Assembly (NCBI RefSeq): GCF_001895005.1
Contig: NZ_BCXH01000010.1
Span: forward strand, 124,001-188,000
Origin: Rhodococcus yunnanensis NBRC 103083
GTDB lineage: Bacteria; Actinomycetota; Actinomycetes; Mycobacteriales; Mycobacteriaceae
Length of the DNA: 64,000 nt
Direction: 5' to 3'
The position numbers were made by a program, and so were the translations under genes. Positions 12,467 through 20,353 of the stretch are shown piece after piece; the stretch's first letter is position 1, and each line of letters begins with the position of its first letter. The notes beneath the pieces are model-generated. The model was not told the origin of the DNA and did not search any database. It was given only the letters and a program-made list of their open reading frames with translations.

Positions 12467-12642
12467 CGCAAACGCACATGCATTTGTGCAGATCGGGCGG
12501 TCCCACCCACCACCCCACGCAAACGCACACGCATTCGTGCAGATCGGGCGGTCCCGCCCACCACCCCACGCAAACGCACACGCATTCGTGCAGATCGCCA
12601 GGTCCCACCCACCACCCCACGCAAACGCACACGCATTCGTGC
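12467..12642 (+). repeat. Intergenic palindromic repeat array 1 (4 units, 51-bp period)
   Basis: Four copies of a 22-23 bp core (CGCAAACGCAC…GCATTCGTG) start at 12467, 12518, 12569 and 12620, an exact 51-bp period. The core is an imperfect inverted repeat, CGCAAA-N-GCA…TGC-N-TTTGCG in the most symmetric copies. The linkers are nearly identical (AGATCGGGCGGTCCCACCC and an ACCACCCCA run). The array lies between two co-directional genes and does not belong to either. Arrays at 13413-13536 and 48215-48392 share the core but have different linkers. Confidence 0.9.
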
Positions 12643-12711
12643 GGTGGGTGGGGCTGCAGGTGACCGGGTGGGCCTACCGGTCCCGCCCATGCGCCGATCT
12701 AGGCTGCAGCC

Positions 12712-13383
12712 ATGACTTCGACAGCTTTGGTGACGGGTGCGAGCAGAGGTCTCGGGGCCGAAATTGCACGAACATTGGCGTCGGACCACCAGGTGTATCT
12801 CGGGGGTCGATCGGCGGACTCGCTCACTGCGGTGGCGTCGGAACTACCCGGTTCGACGCCATGGCCGGTGGATCTTCTCGACCACGACGCCGTTCGTTCC
12901 GCCGTCGAGAAGATCGAGTCGCTGGACGTACTGGTGCACAACGCAGGCGTCGCGCAGCTCGGCACGATCGAGGAGTCTTCGATCTCGGACTGGCGCGCTC
13001 AATACGAGAGCAATGTGCTGGCCGTCGTCGCCCTGACGCAGGCATTGTTACCTGCACTTCGACGGGCAGGCGGTCACGTTGTGCTCGTGAACTCCGGCGC
13101 CGGTTTGCGCGTCAACCCGGGGTGGGGCGCGTATGCGGCGTCGAAGTTCGCGTTGCGTGCATTCGGCGACGCCCTTCGTCAGGAGGAGCCATCGCTGCGC
13201 GTGACGTCGGTCCACCCGGGGCGGATCGACACCGACATGCAGCGAGCGATCGTCGCCCATGAGGGCAACGAGTACGACGGCTCGAAGTTCCTGCAGGCCT
13301 CGACCGTTGCGCGGGCGATTCGAAACGCCATCGACACTCCCGCCGACGCGCATCCGACGGAGATCGTCCTTCGCGTCCGCTGA
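12712..13383 (+). CDS. Short-chain dehydrogenase/reductase
   Basis: The protein has 223 residues with a classical SDR layout: a Rossmann glycine motif TGASRGLG at residues 8-15, HNAGV about residue 76, an active-site Ser in LVNSGAG, and the YAASK catalytic Tyr/Lys pair. It is shorter than the typical 250 residues but ends naturally. It would be a cytoplasmic NAD(P)(H)-dependent oxidoreductase of unknown substrate; the R17 side chain of ASRG suggests NADPH (weak). The gene is flanked on both sides by palindromic repeat arrays and so is probably a single-gene transcript. Confidence 0.92.
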   Translation: MTSTALVTGASRGLGAEIARTLASDHQVYLGGRSADSLTAVASELPGSTPWPVDLLDHDAVRSAVEKIESLDVLVHNAGVAQLGTIEESSISDWRAQYESNVLAVVALTQALLPALRRAGGHVVLVNSGAGLRVNPGWGAYAASKFALRAFGDALRQEEPSLRVTSVHPGRIDTDMQRAIVAHEGNEYDGSKFLQASTVARAIRNAIDTPADAHPTEIVLRVR

Positions 13384-13412
13384 TCGCCGCATCCCCGTCC
13401 CTCCCGTCCCTC

Positions 13413-13536
13413 CGCAAATGCATGTGCGTTTGCGGGAAACGGCGGACAACACCCCACCACCCACACGAACGCACGTGCGTTTGCGGGAAACGGCGGACAA
13501 CACCCCACCACCCACACAAACGCACGTGCGTTTGCG
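13413..13536 (+). repeat. Intergenic palindromic repeat array 2 (3 units, 51-bp period)
   Basis: Cores start at 13413, 13464 and 13515, again exactly 51 bp apart. The half-site CACGTGCGTTTGCG is conserved and the cores are close to perfect inverted repeats. The linker (GGAAACGGCGGACAACACC then ACCACCCACAC) differs from that of array 1, apart from the C-rich stretch. It lies between the SDR stop and the acetyltransferase start. Confidence 0.9.
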
Positions 13537-13561
13537 GGAGGGGTTCGGGCACACTGCTCGC

Positions 13562-14062
13562 ATGATCGTCCGACGCGAACGCCCCACCGACCGGCCCGTG
13601 ATTCTCGACGTCATCCGCGCCGCGTTCCGGAAAGACTCCGGTGAGCCCACCGAAGTGGGCCTCACCCAGAAACTGTTCGACGACGGTTACCTGCCCGAGC
13701 TTTCGTTGGTCGCCGTGACGGACGGGCAGATCGTCGGATACGTCATCGGGACGGTCGGGTGCATCGGCGACACCGAGGCCATCGGGATCGGGCCGCTGGC
13801 GGTTCTGCCCGAGTTCCAGGGCCGAGGCGTCGGGCAGGCGTTGATGTATGCGCTGATCGGGGCTTCGGAAGCACTGCACGAACGGGTGCTCGCTCTGCTC
13901 GGCGAGCCCGAGTACTACTCGCGCTTCGGTTTCCGTGCGGGGTCGGAGGTGGGTGTGAAGTCACCTGATTCGGCGTGGGGCGACTACTTCCAGGCACTGC
14001 AACTCACCGACGGCCCGGTGAACGGCGAGTTTCAGTACGCGAAACCCTTCGACGAGCTGTAG
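13562..14062 (+). CDS. GNAT family N-acetyltransferase
   Basis: The protein has 166 residues. The start is taken at ATG 13562 because the frame upstream only reads through repeat array 2. The N-terminus MIVRRERPTDRPVILDVIR is the usual first GNAT strand and helix. LAVLPEFQGRGVGQALM contains the acetyl-CoA pyrophosphate loop (Q/R-x-x-G-x-G/A). GEPEYYSRFGF is typical of the YhbS-like branch. It would transfer an acetyl group from acetyl-CoA to an unknown amine. It is followed 22 bp later by the PPOX gene and probably co-transcribed with it. Confidence 0.9.
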   Translation: MIVRRERPTDRPVILDVIRAAFRKDSGEPTEVGLTQKLFDDGYLPELSLVAVTDGQIVGYVIGTVGCIGDTEAIGIGPLAVLPEFQGRGVGQALMYALIGASEALHERVLALLGEPEYYSRFGFRAGSEVGVKSPDSAWGDYFQALQLTDGPVNGEFQYAKPFDEL

Positions 14063-14084
14063 AAACCGACCTAGGCTTGCACCC

Positions 14085-14507
14085 ATGCCACTGTCGAAAT
14101 CGGAACGTGAAGAGTTTCTGTCCGAGCCGCACATCGCGGCATTGTCGGTCTTCGCCGGCACTGATCGAGGACCGCTGACGGTACCCATCTGGTACCAGTA
14201 CACCTCGGGCGGCGAGGCCTGGGTGCTCACCGGCAAGGACTCCAAGAAGGCCGAACTCATAAGGGCTGCAGGTCAATTCAGCCTGATGGTCGAGCGAGTC
14301 GAACCCACCATCCGATACGTCGCCATCGACGGTCCCGTGTTGCGTGAAGAGCCGGGTTCACCCGAGAAGTCCCGCGAAATGGCCAGCCGTTACCTCGCGC
14401 CCGAGAAGGTCGACGGGTACCTCGAGTTCGAAAAGACCATGGGCCCGCAGGTCTCGTTCTACCTCGACCCGAAGCACTGGCTGTCCGCTGACATGGGCTC
14501 GATCTAG
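14085..14507 (+). CDS. Pyridoxamine 5'-phosphate oxidase-like flavin/F420-binding protein
   Basis: This 140-residue split-barrel protein of the PPOX/FDOR superfamily begins SEREEFLSEPHIAALSVF, then PLTVPIWYQY and the strand pattern GEAWVLTGKDSKKAELI typical of actinobacterial F420- or FMN-binding members. The length suits a single-domain dimer. The cofactor cannot be decided from sequence alone. It is the last intact gene before a scarred zone of mobile-element remnants. Confidence 0.85.
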   Translation: MPLSKSEREEFLSEPHIAALSVFAGTDRGPLTVPIWYQYTSGGEAWVLTGKDSKKAELIRAAGQFSLMVERVEPTIRYVAIDGPVLREEPGSPEKSREMASRYLAPEKVDGYLEFEKTMGPQVSFYLDPKHWLSADMGSI

Positions 14508-14532
14508 TGCGCTCCGCACCCGTGCGCGCGCA

Positions 14533-14995
14533 GTCGGTCTCCGGGGTCAGTTCTCGGAGCGGATGCGAGCCCGCTACCGGGACCAGGGCTTCTGGGGGTT
14601 GGTCGATACCCGCTCGGCACGTGGACGCACGCTGACCGGCAATGTCGACGAGCGAGTGGTCGAGGCCGCACATACGGTCGTCGCCGCCCAAACCGGCACC
14701 TCGACGGGCACCCGTTCACGAGTAGTCCGCCGGGTACGCGATCTGCTCGACGAGCAACACGGTCCAGGGGAGTGCAGATGCCCTCGCGGACAACGCTGTA
14801 CCGGTTGTTGGACACCTTGTCCAAGGGCAGACATACGTTCGGGACGGCCACGACTCGGCGCACGACAGCGCTCAAACCCGACCGCGTCTACACCGCCACG
14901 ACGGCGGCGAGGCCGGGTGAGCAGGTGCAGATGGATGCGACACCACTCGATGTGATGGCGGTGATGGACGCCGGGGTGATCGGCCGTGCCGATGG
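14533..14995 (+). pseudogene. Frameshifted, truncated transposase with integrase (rve) core
   Basis: Two partial reading frames together read like one DDE transposase of the Mu/IS481-type group. From about 14533, GFWGLVDTRSARGR and VRRVRDLLDEQHG give the N-terminal DNA-binding part. After a shift near 14772, PSRTTLYRLLDTLSKGRHTF and PGEQVQMDATPLDVMAVMD give the start of the catalytic core with its first Asp. Homology stops around 14990 (VIGRAD), before the other acidic residues would appear, so the gene is dead. No clear terminal inverted repeats are visible. This remnant marks the left side of the accessory region. Confidence 0.7.
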
Positions 14996-16043
14996 TCGAT
15001 CTCTCCCGCAACGTCGAGATCATCACCGCGCACCGGCGATGGGGCCGGTTGCTCGCCGCTACCTCCGACCACGCGTGGGCGCGCCAACAATTCTGTTGCG
15101 CAACAGCGATCGTCACCCGCTGGCACCACCAGGATTGGGGCACCCGCCGGGCTGCCGGGTTCGACCACCTGCACGCGCGGTGGGACCGACGGGCTCTAAC
15201 ATTGTCGGCCTCGGATGCGGCTACGTCACTGCTGGTGACGCCCGAGGCCGTCGTACTCGCCGAGATCCTCTGCGACCTCCGGTGGCGGCGGCATCTCGCC
15301 ATGGCTCATGACTTCGTTCTGGTGTCGTTCTATCCAAAGACTGGGTTATGAGGCACCGCAACCTATTTCGGGATGTCCGCGACCAGCATTGGAAGCGAGT
15401 CGACAGCCGCTACCCCTACAAACGTCGCTTCGCCAACGCCATCCTCCCCGAACCTCATCGTTTCAGATGAGAAAGATCAGTCCGGCCCGCCGCGACTCCC
15501 TGGGTGCTTGATAGGACCTGGAGTCTCGATCCGCAACGTGCGTTGACCGCGCCTTAATTAAGCAGCTCGATGTAGAAACGAGCACGTGTGTCCCACGCGT
15601 CGAGCAGAAGGACTTGCGGCGTCCACCGCGCGCGATCCCCGCACCTGAACGCGAGGCCTGCAGGCCTCGACTCGAGGCCTATTGGTCGCCGTCAGATACG
15701 TCGCGATACCGGTAGATCAATTGCGCTGGAATGGCTTTTGCATGCCGGGTAGGCGACGCCGCGCAAAGGATCCACGGGCGAGCTCGTCCCGCAACAAGCA
15801 CGCATGGTGAACCAAGCTCAGGTAACGGTTACGAAGCAAGCAATCAGGGTGCCGATTCAGAAAGCAATGGATCGCCGGGCAATTAGGTTCTGGGCGCCCG
15901 TCTCACCCGTCCAAAGCCGGGTGAGAAGCGAATCTCTGATAGTGGCGGCACAGCGTGCCCAAGTACAGTGAAAGCCTGGCCGCAGCATCTTTACTTGACG
16001 CATCCTGCTCGGCAGCTCAACACGGTGACGAGCACCGCTCCGT
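14996..16043. other. Stretch without a convincing gene; degraded mobile-element zone
   Basis: About 1 kb holds no gene I can support. An open frame at 14986-15351 (121 codons) and a 40-codon frame starting at 15348 have plausible codon use but no recognisable family; both could be transposon debris. Past 15500 the sequence becomes less coding-like, with no long frames. The only structure seen is the palindrome at 15653. Confidence 0.55.
15653..15680. repeat. Perfect 16-bp palindrome plus third half-site
   Basis: GAGGCCTGCAGGCCTC (15653-15668) is a perfect palindrome. A third GAGGCCT follows at 15674. Its role is unknown; in this degraded zone it could be an old element end. Confidence 0.4.
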
Positions 16044-17201
16044 TCACCGTAGGCTCGGTTGGCGAGCATCTCGTTTGTTGTTGCTGCTGTTGAGGAGGTG
16101 CGCAAGTGCGTGAGGAGCGCCCTTTCCAAAAATGAGTTCCACCGTGTCATGGGCGGCGGTGGCCTCAGCGAGGCTACGTTCGAACATCACCGCCTCATAG
16201 GCGGCGAGCGCTGTTTCGGGATCATCGGGTGTTGCGGCGATCGCCTCGGCCAGTTCGGCTCCGTCGAGCATTGCGGTATTTGCACCTTCACCGCCGGGGA
16301 CTGTCACGTGGGCGGCGTCGCCGAGCAACGTGACGCCGGGAACCCGGCCCCACCGGTGCCGATCGGGCAGTTGGTGGATGCTGCGCAGGACGGGAGCGGT
16401 GTCACTGTGGGCGATGAGGGCGGTCAGCTCCGGCGCCCATCCCTCGAACTGCGCGGCGATCGCGATGCGCGCGGTATCGGCGTCTGCGAAGTCGATGCGG
16501 TCGAACCATGCGAGCGGTCGTGTCATGACGACGTAGGTATGGATAACGTTGTTCGCCTCGCGGTGGGCGAGGAAACCTCCGCGTGGTTCGAGCGCGTAGA
16601 GCGCGCCATTGCCCACCAACGCAGCGGAGGCGGGATGCCTTCGCTCTACGTCGTGCAGATAGACGTCGACGTTGCTCATGCCGGCGTAGGTCGGGGTCTG
16701 GTCCGACAGCAACGGTCGTACTTTCGACCAGGTGCCGTCGGCGCCGACCAGCAGATCGGTGGTGGCTGTTGATCCGTCTGCGAAGGCCAACCAGTGCTTG
16801 CCGTTACCGAGTGTGCTCGCATTGGTGAGCTTCTTGCCCCACTGCACCGTCGTGTCGGGTAATGACTCGAGCAGGATTCGTCGGATGTCGCCTCGGAGTG
16901 CCTCGGGTTTGGCCATCGAGCCGTCGTCGGGAACCTCGCCCAGAATGCGTCCGTGCCGATCGCAGACCCGTTGCGCCGCACCGCCGCGGTGCAGGATCGC
17001 GCGGTACTGCTCGTCAAGGCCGGCAAGATGCAGCGCGTGCTGGCCGTTGTGTTCGTGTAGGTCGAGCTGGCCGCCCTGGGTTCGTGACCGGGGTGAGGCG
17101 TCCTGGTCGTAGACGGTTACGGGGACGCCGTGCCGGTACAGCACGCGGGCTAGGACCAGCCCGCCGAGGCCGGCACCAATGACGGAGACGTGTGGGGGCA
17201 T
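16044..17201 (-). CDS. TetX-like FAD-dependent monooxygenase
   Basis: The protein has 385 residues and the fold of class A flavoprotein monooxygenases. VIGAGLGGLVLARVL at residues 6-20 is the dinucleotide-binding motif, LLVGADGTWSKVR the DG motif, and GVTLLGDAAHVTVPGGEG the GD motif that contacts the FAD ribityl chain. The segment GGQLDLHEHNGQHALHLAGL is strikingly like that of Tet(X), and the divergent TetR gene with tandem operators fits a substrate-induced detoxification pair. Tet(X) relatives hydroxylate tetracyclines, but many homologues act on other aromatics, so no drug substrate should be assumed. ATG 17201 lies just beyond the operator region. The gene ends near degraded DNA. Confidence 0.88.
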   Translation of the reverse strand: MPPHVSVIGAGLGGLVLARVLYRHGVPVTVYDQDASPRSRTQGGQLDLHEHNGQHALHLAGLDEQYRAILHRGGAAQRVCDRHGRILGEVPDDGSMAKPEALRGDIRRILLESLPDTTVQWGKKLTNASTLGNGKHWLAFADGSTATTDLLVGADGTWSKVRPLLSDQTPTYAGMSNVDVYLHDVERRHPASAALVGNGALYALEPRGGFLAHREANNVIHTYVVMTRPLAWFDRIDFADADTARIAIAAQFEGWAPELTALIAHSDTAPVLRSIHQLPDRHRWGRVPGVTLLGDAAHVTVPGGEGANTAMLDGAELAEAIAATPDDPETALAAYEAVMFERSLAEATAAHDTVELIFGKGAPHALAHLLNSSNNKRDARQPSLR

Positions 17202-17221
17202 TCGACTATCCTCTCAAACCT

Positions 17222-17269
17222 TTGGACCATCGGTCCAAGCGTGTGCTTCAGCTTGGACCGGCAGTCCAA
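17222..17269. promoter_or_regulatory. Two TetR-type operators between the monooxygenase and its regulator
   Basis: TTGGACC-ATC-GGTCCAA (17222-17238) is a perfect inverted repeat. TTGGAC-CGGCA-GTCCAA (17253-17269) is a second copy. Their centres are 31 bp apart, about three helical turns, within the 86-bp divergent promoter region. This is the expected layout for binding by the adjacent TetR protein. Confidence 0.85.
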
Positions 17270-17287
17270 AAATGTCAAGATGAAGGC

Positions 17288-17953
17288 ATGACTTCCCAGC
17301 CGACGCGTACACCAAGGCGCCTCGATGGCCTATCCCGCCAGCGAATAGTGAGCGCCGCTGTCGAGATCCTCGATGCGGATGGCGAGCACGCGCTCACGAT
17401 GCGGACGCTCACGGAGCACTTCACGACCGGCCGGGGCGCGATCTATCACCACGTATCCGGGATGGACGACCTGCTCGCCGCGGCCGCCGACGACGTGATC
17501 GCGGTCGTGACGACGCCCGCCACCGCGCAGCTCGACCCGGTCGCGTCGCTCCGCCACCTCGCGGTCGGCGTCTACGACGCGGTCGACCGCCATCACTGGG
17601 TCGGTACCCAGCTGGCCCGGGATTCGATGCAACCGGCCGTACTGAGGATCTGGAAAGGCGTCGCGGTGGCGCTTCGCGAGATCGGGCTCACCGGATCATC
17701 GGCCGCCAATGCCGGCTCGGCGCTGTCGAGCTTCCTGTTCGGTTCCACGGCACACATCGCTAGCCGCTCCCGGCGTTCACACGATCCTGAGAGCCGGCGC
17801 GCGTTCCTCGATGCTCTAGCGTCCTATTGGACGGCCGACGACCCCGAGCCCACCACCATCGAGGCGGCCGCACACCTCCGAGACCACGACGACAGGGAAC
17901 AGTTCGTCGCGGGATTGGACATCGTTCTCCGCGGGATCACTGCGGCGCCATAA
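17288..17953 (+). CDS. TetR family transcriptional regulator
   Basis: The protein has 221 residues from ATG 17288, preceded by GAAGG; the upstream extension to 17192 would read through both operators and is rejected. The N-terminal HTH runs from RQRIVSAAVEILDADGEHALTMRTLTEHF to GAIYHHVSGMDDLL, with the recognition helix near residues 44-52. The C-terminal ligand-binding domain is divergent, as usual. It is transcribed away from the TetX-like monooxygenase and probably represses both genes through the TTGGACC operators until an inducer binds. Confidence 0.9.
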   Translation: MTSQPTRTPRRLDGLSRQRIVSAAVEILDADGEHALTMRTLTEHFTTGRGAIYHHVSGMDDLLAAAADDVIAVVTTPATAQLDPVASLRHLAVGVYDAVDRHHWVGTQLARDSMQPAVLRIWKGVAVALREIGLTGSSAANAGSALSSFLFGSTAHIASRSRRSHDPESRRAFLDALASYWTADDPEPTTIEAAAHLRDHDDREQFVAGLDIVLRGITAAP

Positions 17954-18073
17954 AGCTTCAGAAATCCCTTCCACTGCGAATTTGGTCGCCGCGTACGCGC
18001 CCAAGCCAGGCGCTGGTGGCGCGATACCGGCGAGTGAGGAGATCTGCACGAGGTGTCCATGCGTCCGCAGGCG
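17948..18073 (-). pseudogene. Fragment of a short-chain dehydrogenase
   Basis: A 42-codon stretch on the minus strand reads LRTHGHLVQISSLAG…GLGAYAATKFAVEGISEALW. That is the active-site Ser and YxxxK region of a classical SDR, with nothing recognisable before or after it. It overlaps the 3' end of the TetR gene by a few bases, marking a recombination joint where the TetR gene abuts an older truncated gene. Confidence 0.75.
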
Positions 18074-18188
18074 GAAATCCGCCAGATCCGATGAGAACGA
18101 ATCGATTGACGTTACATCTGAGACATGGGGCGCACCGCTGGTCAGCCTGACAAGCGCCGCCACATGGGATGAGAACCCACATCCAGTG

Positions 18189-18368
18189 CTACTTTGCGCG
18201 CACGGGTGGCGGAGCCGTTCTGCGGTCACGCCTGTCCTTGTGATCGACGAGCGTCCGACCTCCACCCATCGAGGCCGTACCGCACAGCGGACAGATCACA
18301 TACCAATCCTCGAAGCCGTCGATGAACTTCATCGTTCCTTGTTGCCCGACGGCTGGACATTGCGTCAT
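18189..18368 (-). CDS. Small zinc-ribbon-like protein (59 aa)
   Basis: ATG 18368 is preceded by a strong ribosome binding site (AAGGGGGAAAGC) and encodes 59 residues ending at a TAG. The protein has C4, a CPLC knuckle (C26, C29) and H43 in LVDHKDRRDRR, followed by a basic tail. A single CxxC with an isolated upstream Cys and a downstream His could bind one zinc. I recognise no family. The good Shine-Dalgarno and regular codon use argue that it is real. It is divergent from the SOS-boxed DUF5131 gene, with about 130 bp between starts. Confidence 0.6.
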   Translation of the reverse strand: MTQCPAVGQQGTMKFIDGFEDWYVICPLCGTASMGGGRTLVDHKDRRDRRTAPPPVRAK

Positions 18369-18473
18369 GCTTTCCCCCTTTGATTCGACTTCTGCAAGTG
18401 GCGTGTAAGAAGAGAACCGGACTCACGTGCCGCACTGGCAACACTCACCGGCACGTGGTTCAATTGAGTGAAT

Positions 18474-18487
18474 CGAACATACGTTCG
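18474..18487 (+). promoter_or_regulatory. LexA (SOS) box before the DUF5131 gene
   Basis: CGAAC-ATAC-GTTCG is an exact match to the Gram-positive/actinobacterial SOS box CGAAC-N4-GTTCG, with T on the 5' side (TCGAAC…). It ends 12 bp before the GTG start and directly abuts the ribosome binding site, so LexA binding would block expression. Confidence 0.8.
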
Positions 18488-18499
18488 TCAGGGGGTGAC

Positions 18500-19243
18500 G
18501 TGGCCGACAAGTCGTCGATCGAATGGACCGAAGCGACGTGGAATCCGGTCACGGGATGTGACCGCGTTTCCGCAGGCTGCGACCATTGCTACGCGCTGAC
18601 ACTGTCCAAGCGACTGAAGGCTATGGGCGCAGAGAAGTATCAGAACGACGGTGACCCACGCACATCTGGACCAGGGTTCGGGGTGACCACCCACGAATCA
18701 GCGCTCGACCAACCTCGCCGATGGCGTGCGCCTCGGGTGGTCTTCGTCAATTCCATGAGTGACCTCTTCCACGCCAAGGTTCCAATTGCGTTCGTGCGGG
18801 ACGTCTTCGACGTGATGCGTGAGACTCCTCAACACACTTATCAGATCCTCACCAAGCGATCACTCCGGTTATCGCGCATGGCTGAGAAGTTGGAGTGGCC
18901 GTCGAACGTTTGGATGGGGGTGTCGGTCGAGGACTCGTCCGTGCTCGATCGTGTCGATCACCTGCGGTCCGTCCCCGCGGCGGTTCGCTTCCTTTCGTGC
19001 GAACCACTCATCGGTCCACTCGGCGGAATCGACCTGCGCGGTATCGGCTGGGTCATCGCGGGTGGAGAGTCCGGCCCCAATTACCGTGTGATGGATATCA
19101 ATTGGGTTCGGGTCCTGCGTGACGACTGCCGCGAGGCCGATGTCCCATTCTTCTTCAAACAGTGGGGTGGACGGACTCCGAAGCAACTCGGCCGTCAGCT
19201 CGATGGCCGCCTGTGGGACGAAATGCCTCGACTGGCAATGTAG
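18500..19243 (+). CDS. DUF5131 (phage Gp37/Gp68-like) three-Cys-motif protein
   Basis: The protein has 247 residues from GTG 18500, with AGGGGGTG just upstream; the frame reaching back to 18380 would cross the LexA box. The start of the conserved region, SSIEWTEATWNPVTGCDRVSAGC, leads into C20-x6-C27-x2-C30, the three-Cys motif that resembles a metal/cluster site of radical-SAM type. FVNSMSDLFH, ILTKRS, GVSVE, FLSCEPLIGPL and AGGESG are the hallmark blocks of the Gp37/Gp68 family. The biochemical function is not established. The gene is adjacent to tcmP, its usual partner, but here the two converge and their stop codons touch. The LexA box suggests DNA-damage induction. Confidence 0.88.
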   Translation: MADKSSIEWTEATWNPVTGCDRVSAGCDHCYALTLSKRLKAMGAEKYQNDGDPRTSGPGFGVTTHESALDQPRRWRAPRVVFVNSMSDLFHAKVPIAFVRDVFDVMRETPQHTYQILTKRSLRLSRMAEKLEWPSNVWMGVSVEDSSVLDRVDHLRSVPAAVRFLSCEPLIGPLGGIDLRGIGWVIAGGESGPNYRVMDINWVRVLRDDCREADVPFFFKQWGGRTPKQLGRQLDGRLWDEMPRLAM

Positions 19244-20230
19244 TCACCACCATGGTCGCGACGACGGCTCCCAGTGGGGTTCGGGTCGCCACAACGTCTC
19301 GCCACTGACCTCGGGATCCGGGATTTCGACATCGAGAAAGCTCAGCTGCCCCGACTCGATGCGCGTCTCCTCTGCTGCCAGCTGGCGCGCCTGTTTCATC
19401 ATCCCCGGCTCACGCTGTGCGGCTTTGTTGTACAAATAGCTCATGATGTTGTCGCCAGCGATGTGATCAGTCGCGAAGACCATGTAGTACAACTCGGTCT
19501 CGTTCTGCATCGTCATCGGAATGGAATGTGTGACAGCGTAGCCGAGGTCCTCAGAGAGCTGCTTGCGAATGAGATTGACCATTTCGCGGCGATACTCAGA
19601 ACCCGAAATAGTCTTTCTGTCTCGTGCTCGCTGGATCCGCAGCCAGTCCTCTGTCCCGTACGACATAGACACGCGCTCACGGAAGCGAACATGACCGCTA
19701 CCGGTTGCACCCTTGATGACCATGGCTGGCGAGACAAGCATCCAGATCTCAGCCTTGGTTCTCGAGGTCGTCGGTTTGAACCGCGACACCTTTTCGATTG
19801 TGCTCCAGTGAATCTCGGCAGCCTGCTGGTCTGCAAACACGAACGTAGGCGCCCACGACACAGGCTTCAGCCTACGAAGCACCGAGTCGATCGTCGAATT
19901 GCAGTCGCCGGGGACCACATCGAATGTCTTGTGCGGGTATGTTCTTCTGAGGTTGTCTTCCAGAGCACCTGCGTTTTTCGGGAGTTCACAGAACGCATGA
20001 TGCGTGAAGCCCGGATCGGACTCGAGTGCGCGACGAGGTGACCCCGCGAGCTGCTTACCGGTGTACCGCTCGACGTTCGCAGCCTGGCCTGCCATCAGAT
20101 CGATATAGAGCCTCTCGTCCGATCGCTTCGCGGCTTTGTTGAAGGCCGGCAGATAGTCGCTCAGTATCTGCAGCTTGTTGACTGTCCAATACGACCACTC
20201 CCGTGGCGTTCTTTCCGACACCTGATCCAC
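19244..20230 (-). CDS. tcmP: Three-Cys-motif partner protein TcmP
   Basis: The protein has 328 residues and resembles the TcmP family, named for its association with three-Cys-motif Gp37-like proteins. The N-terminus REWSYWTVNKLQILSDYLPAF, followed by LYIDLMAGQA, looks like an AdoMet-methyltransferase-like first strand. The C-terminus QLSFLDVEIPDPEV is typical of the family. Its function is unknown. GTG 20230 abuts AGGG with no spacing; GTG at 20221 (codon 4) has better spacing and may be used. The stop touches the stop of the DUF5131 gene (19243/19244), so the pair is strictly convergent and must be made from separate promoters. Confidence 0.85.
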   Translation of the reverse strand: MDQVSERTPREWSYWTVNKLQILSDYLPAFNKAAKRSDERLYIDLMAGQAANVERYTGKQLAGSPRRALESDPGFTHHAFCELPKNAGALEDNLRRTYPHKTFDVVPGDCNSTIDSVLRRLKPVSWAPTFVFADQQAAEIHWSTIEKVSRFKPTTSRTKAEIWMLVSPAMVIKGATGSGHVRFRERVSMSYGTEDWLRIQRARDRKTISGSEYRREMVNLIRKQLSEDLGYAVTHSIPMTMQNETELYYMVFATDHIAGDNIMSYLYNKAAQREPGMMKQARQLAAEETRIESGQLSFLDVEIPDPEVSGETLWRPEPHWEPSSRPWW

Positions 20231-20353
20231 CCCTAATCAGTCGAAATTCATTCCCCCGCCGGACACTAGTTGTAGCCTCCGACAAACTTCGCAACTCAGT
20301 CCCGGCACAGCCTCGGCAGAGCGCCAACGTTGCAGGCGCTCTGCCGGTTCCGA

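Noticed and set aside
12478-12663. Short peptides encoded across repeat array 1
   Set aside because: The 51-bp unit is a multiple of three, so any frame without a stop stays open; the repeated peptides have no start-site support.
14986-15351. A 121-codon frame after the transposase remnant
   Set aside because: No family, no ribosome binding site, and it overlaps transposase debris. It is described under the non-coding stretch instead.
16044-17201. Calling the monooxygenase a tetracycline-resistance gene
   Set aside because: The resemblance to Tet(X) is to shared FAD-monooxygenase features and one segment. Substrate cannot be read from sequence.
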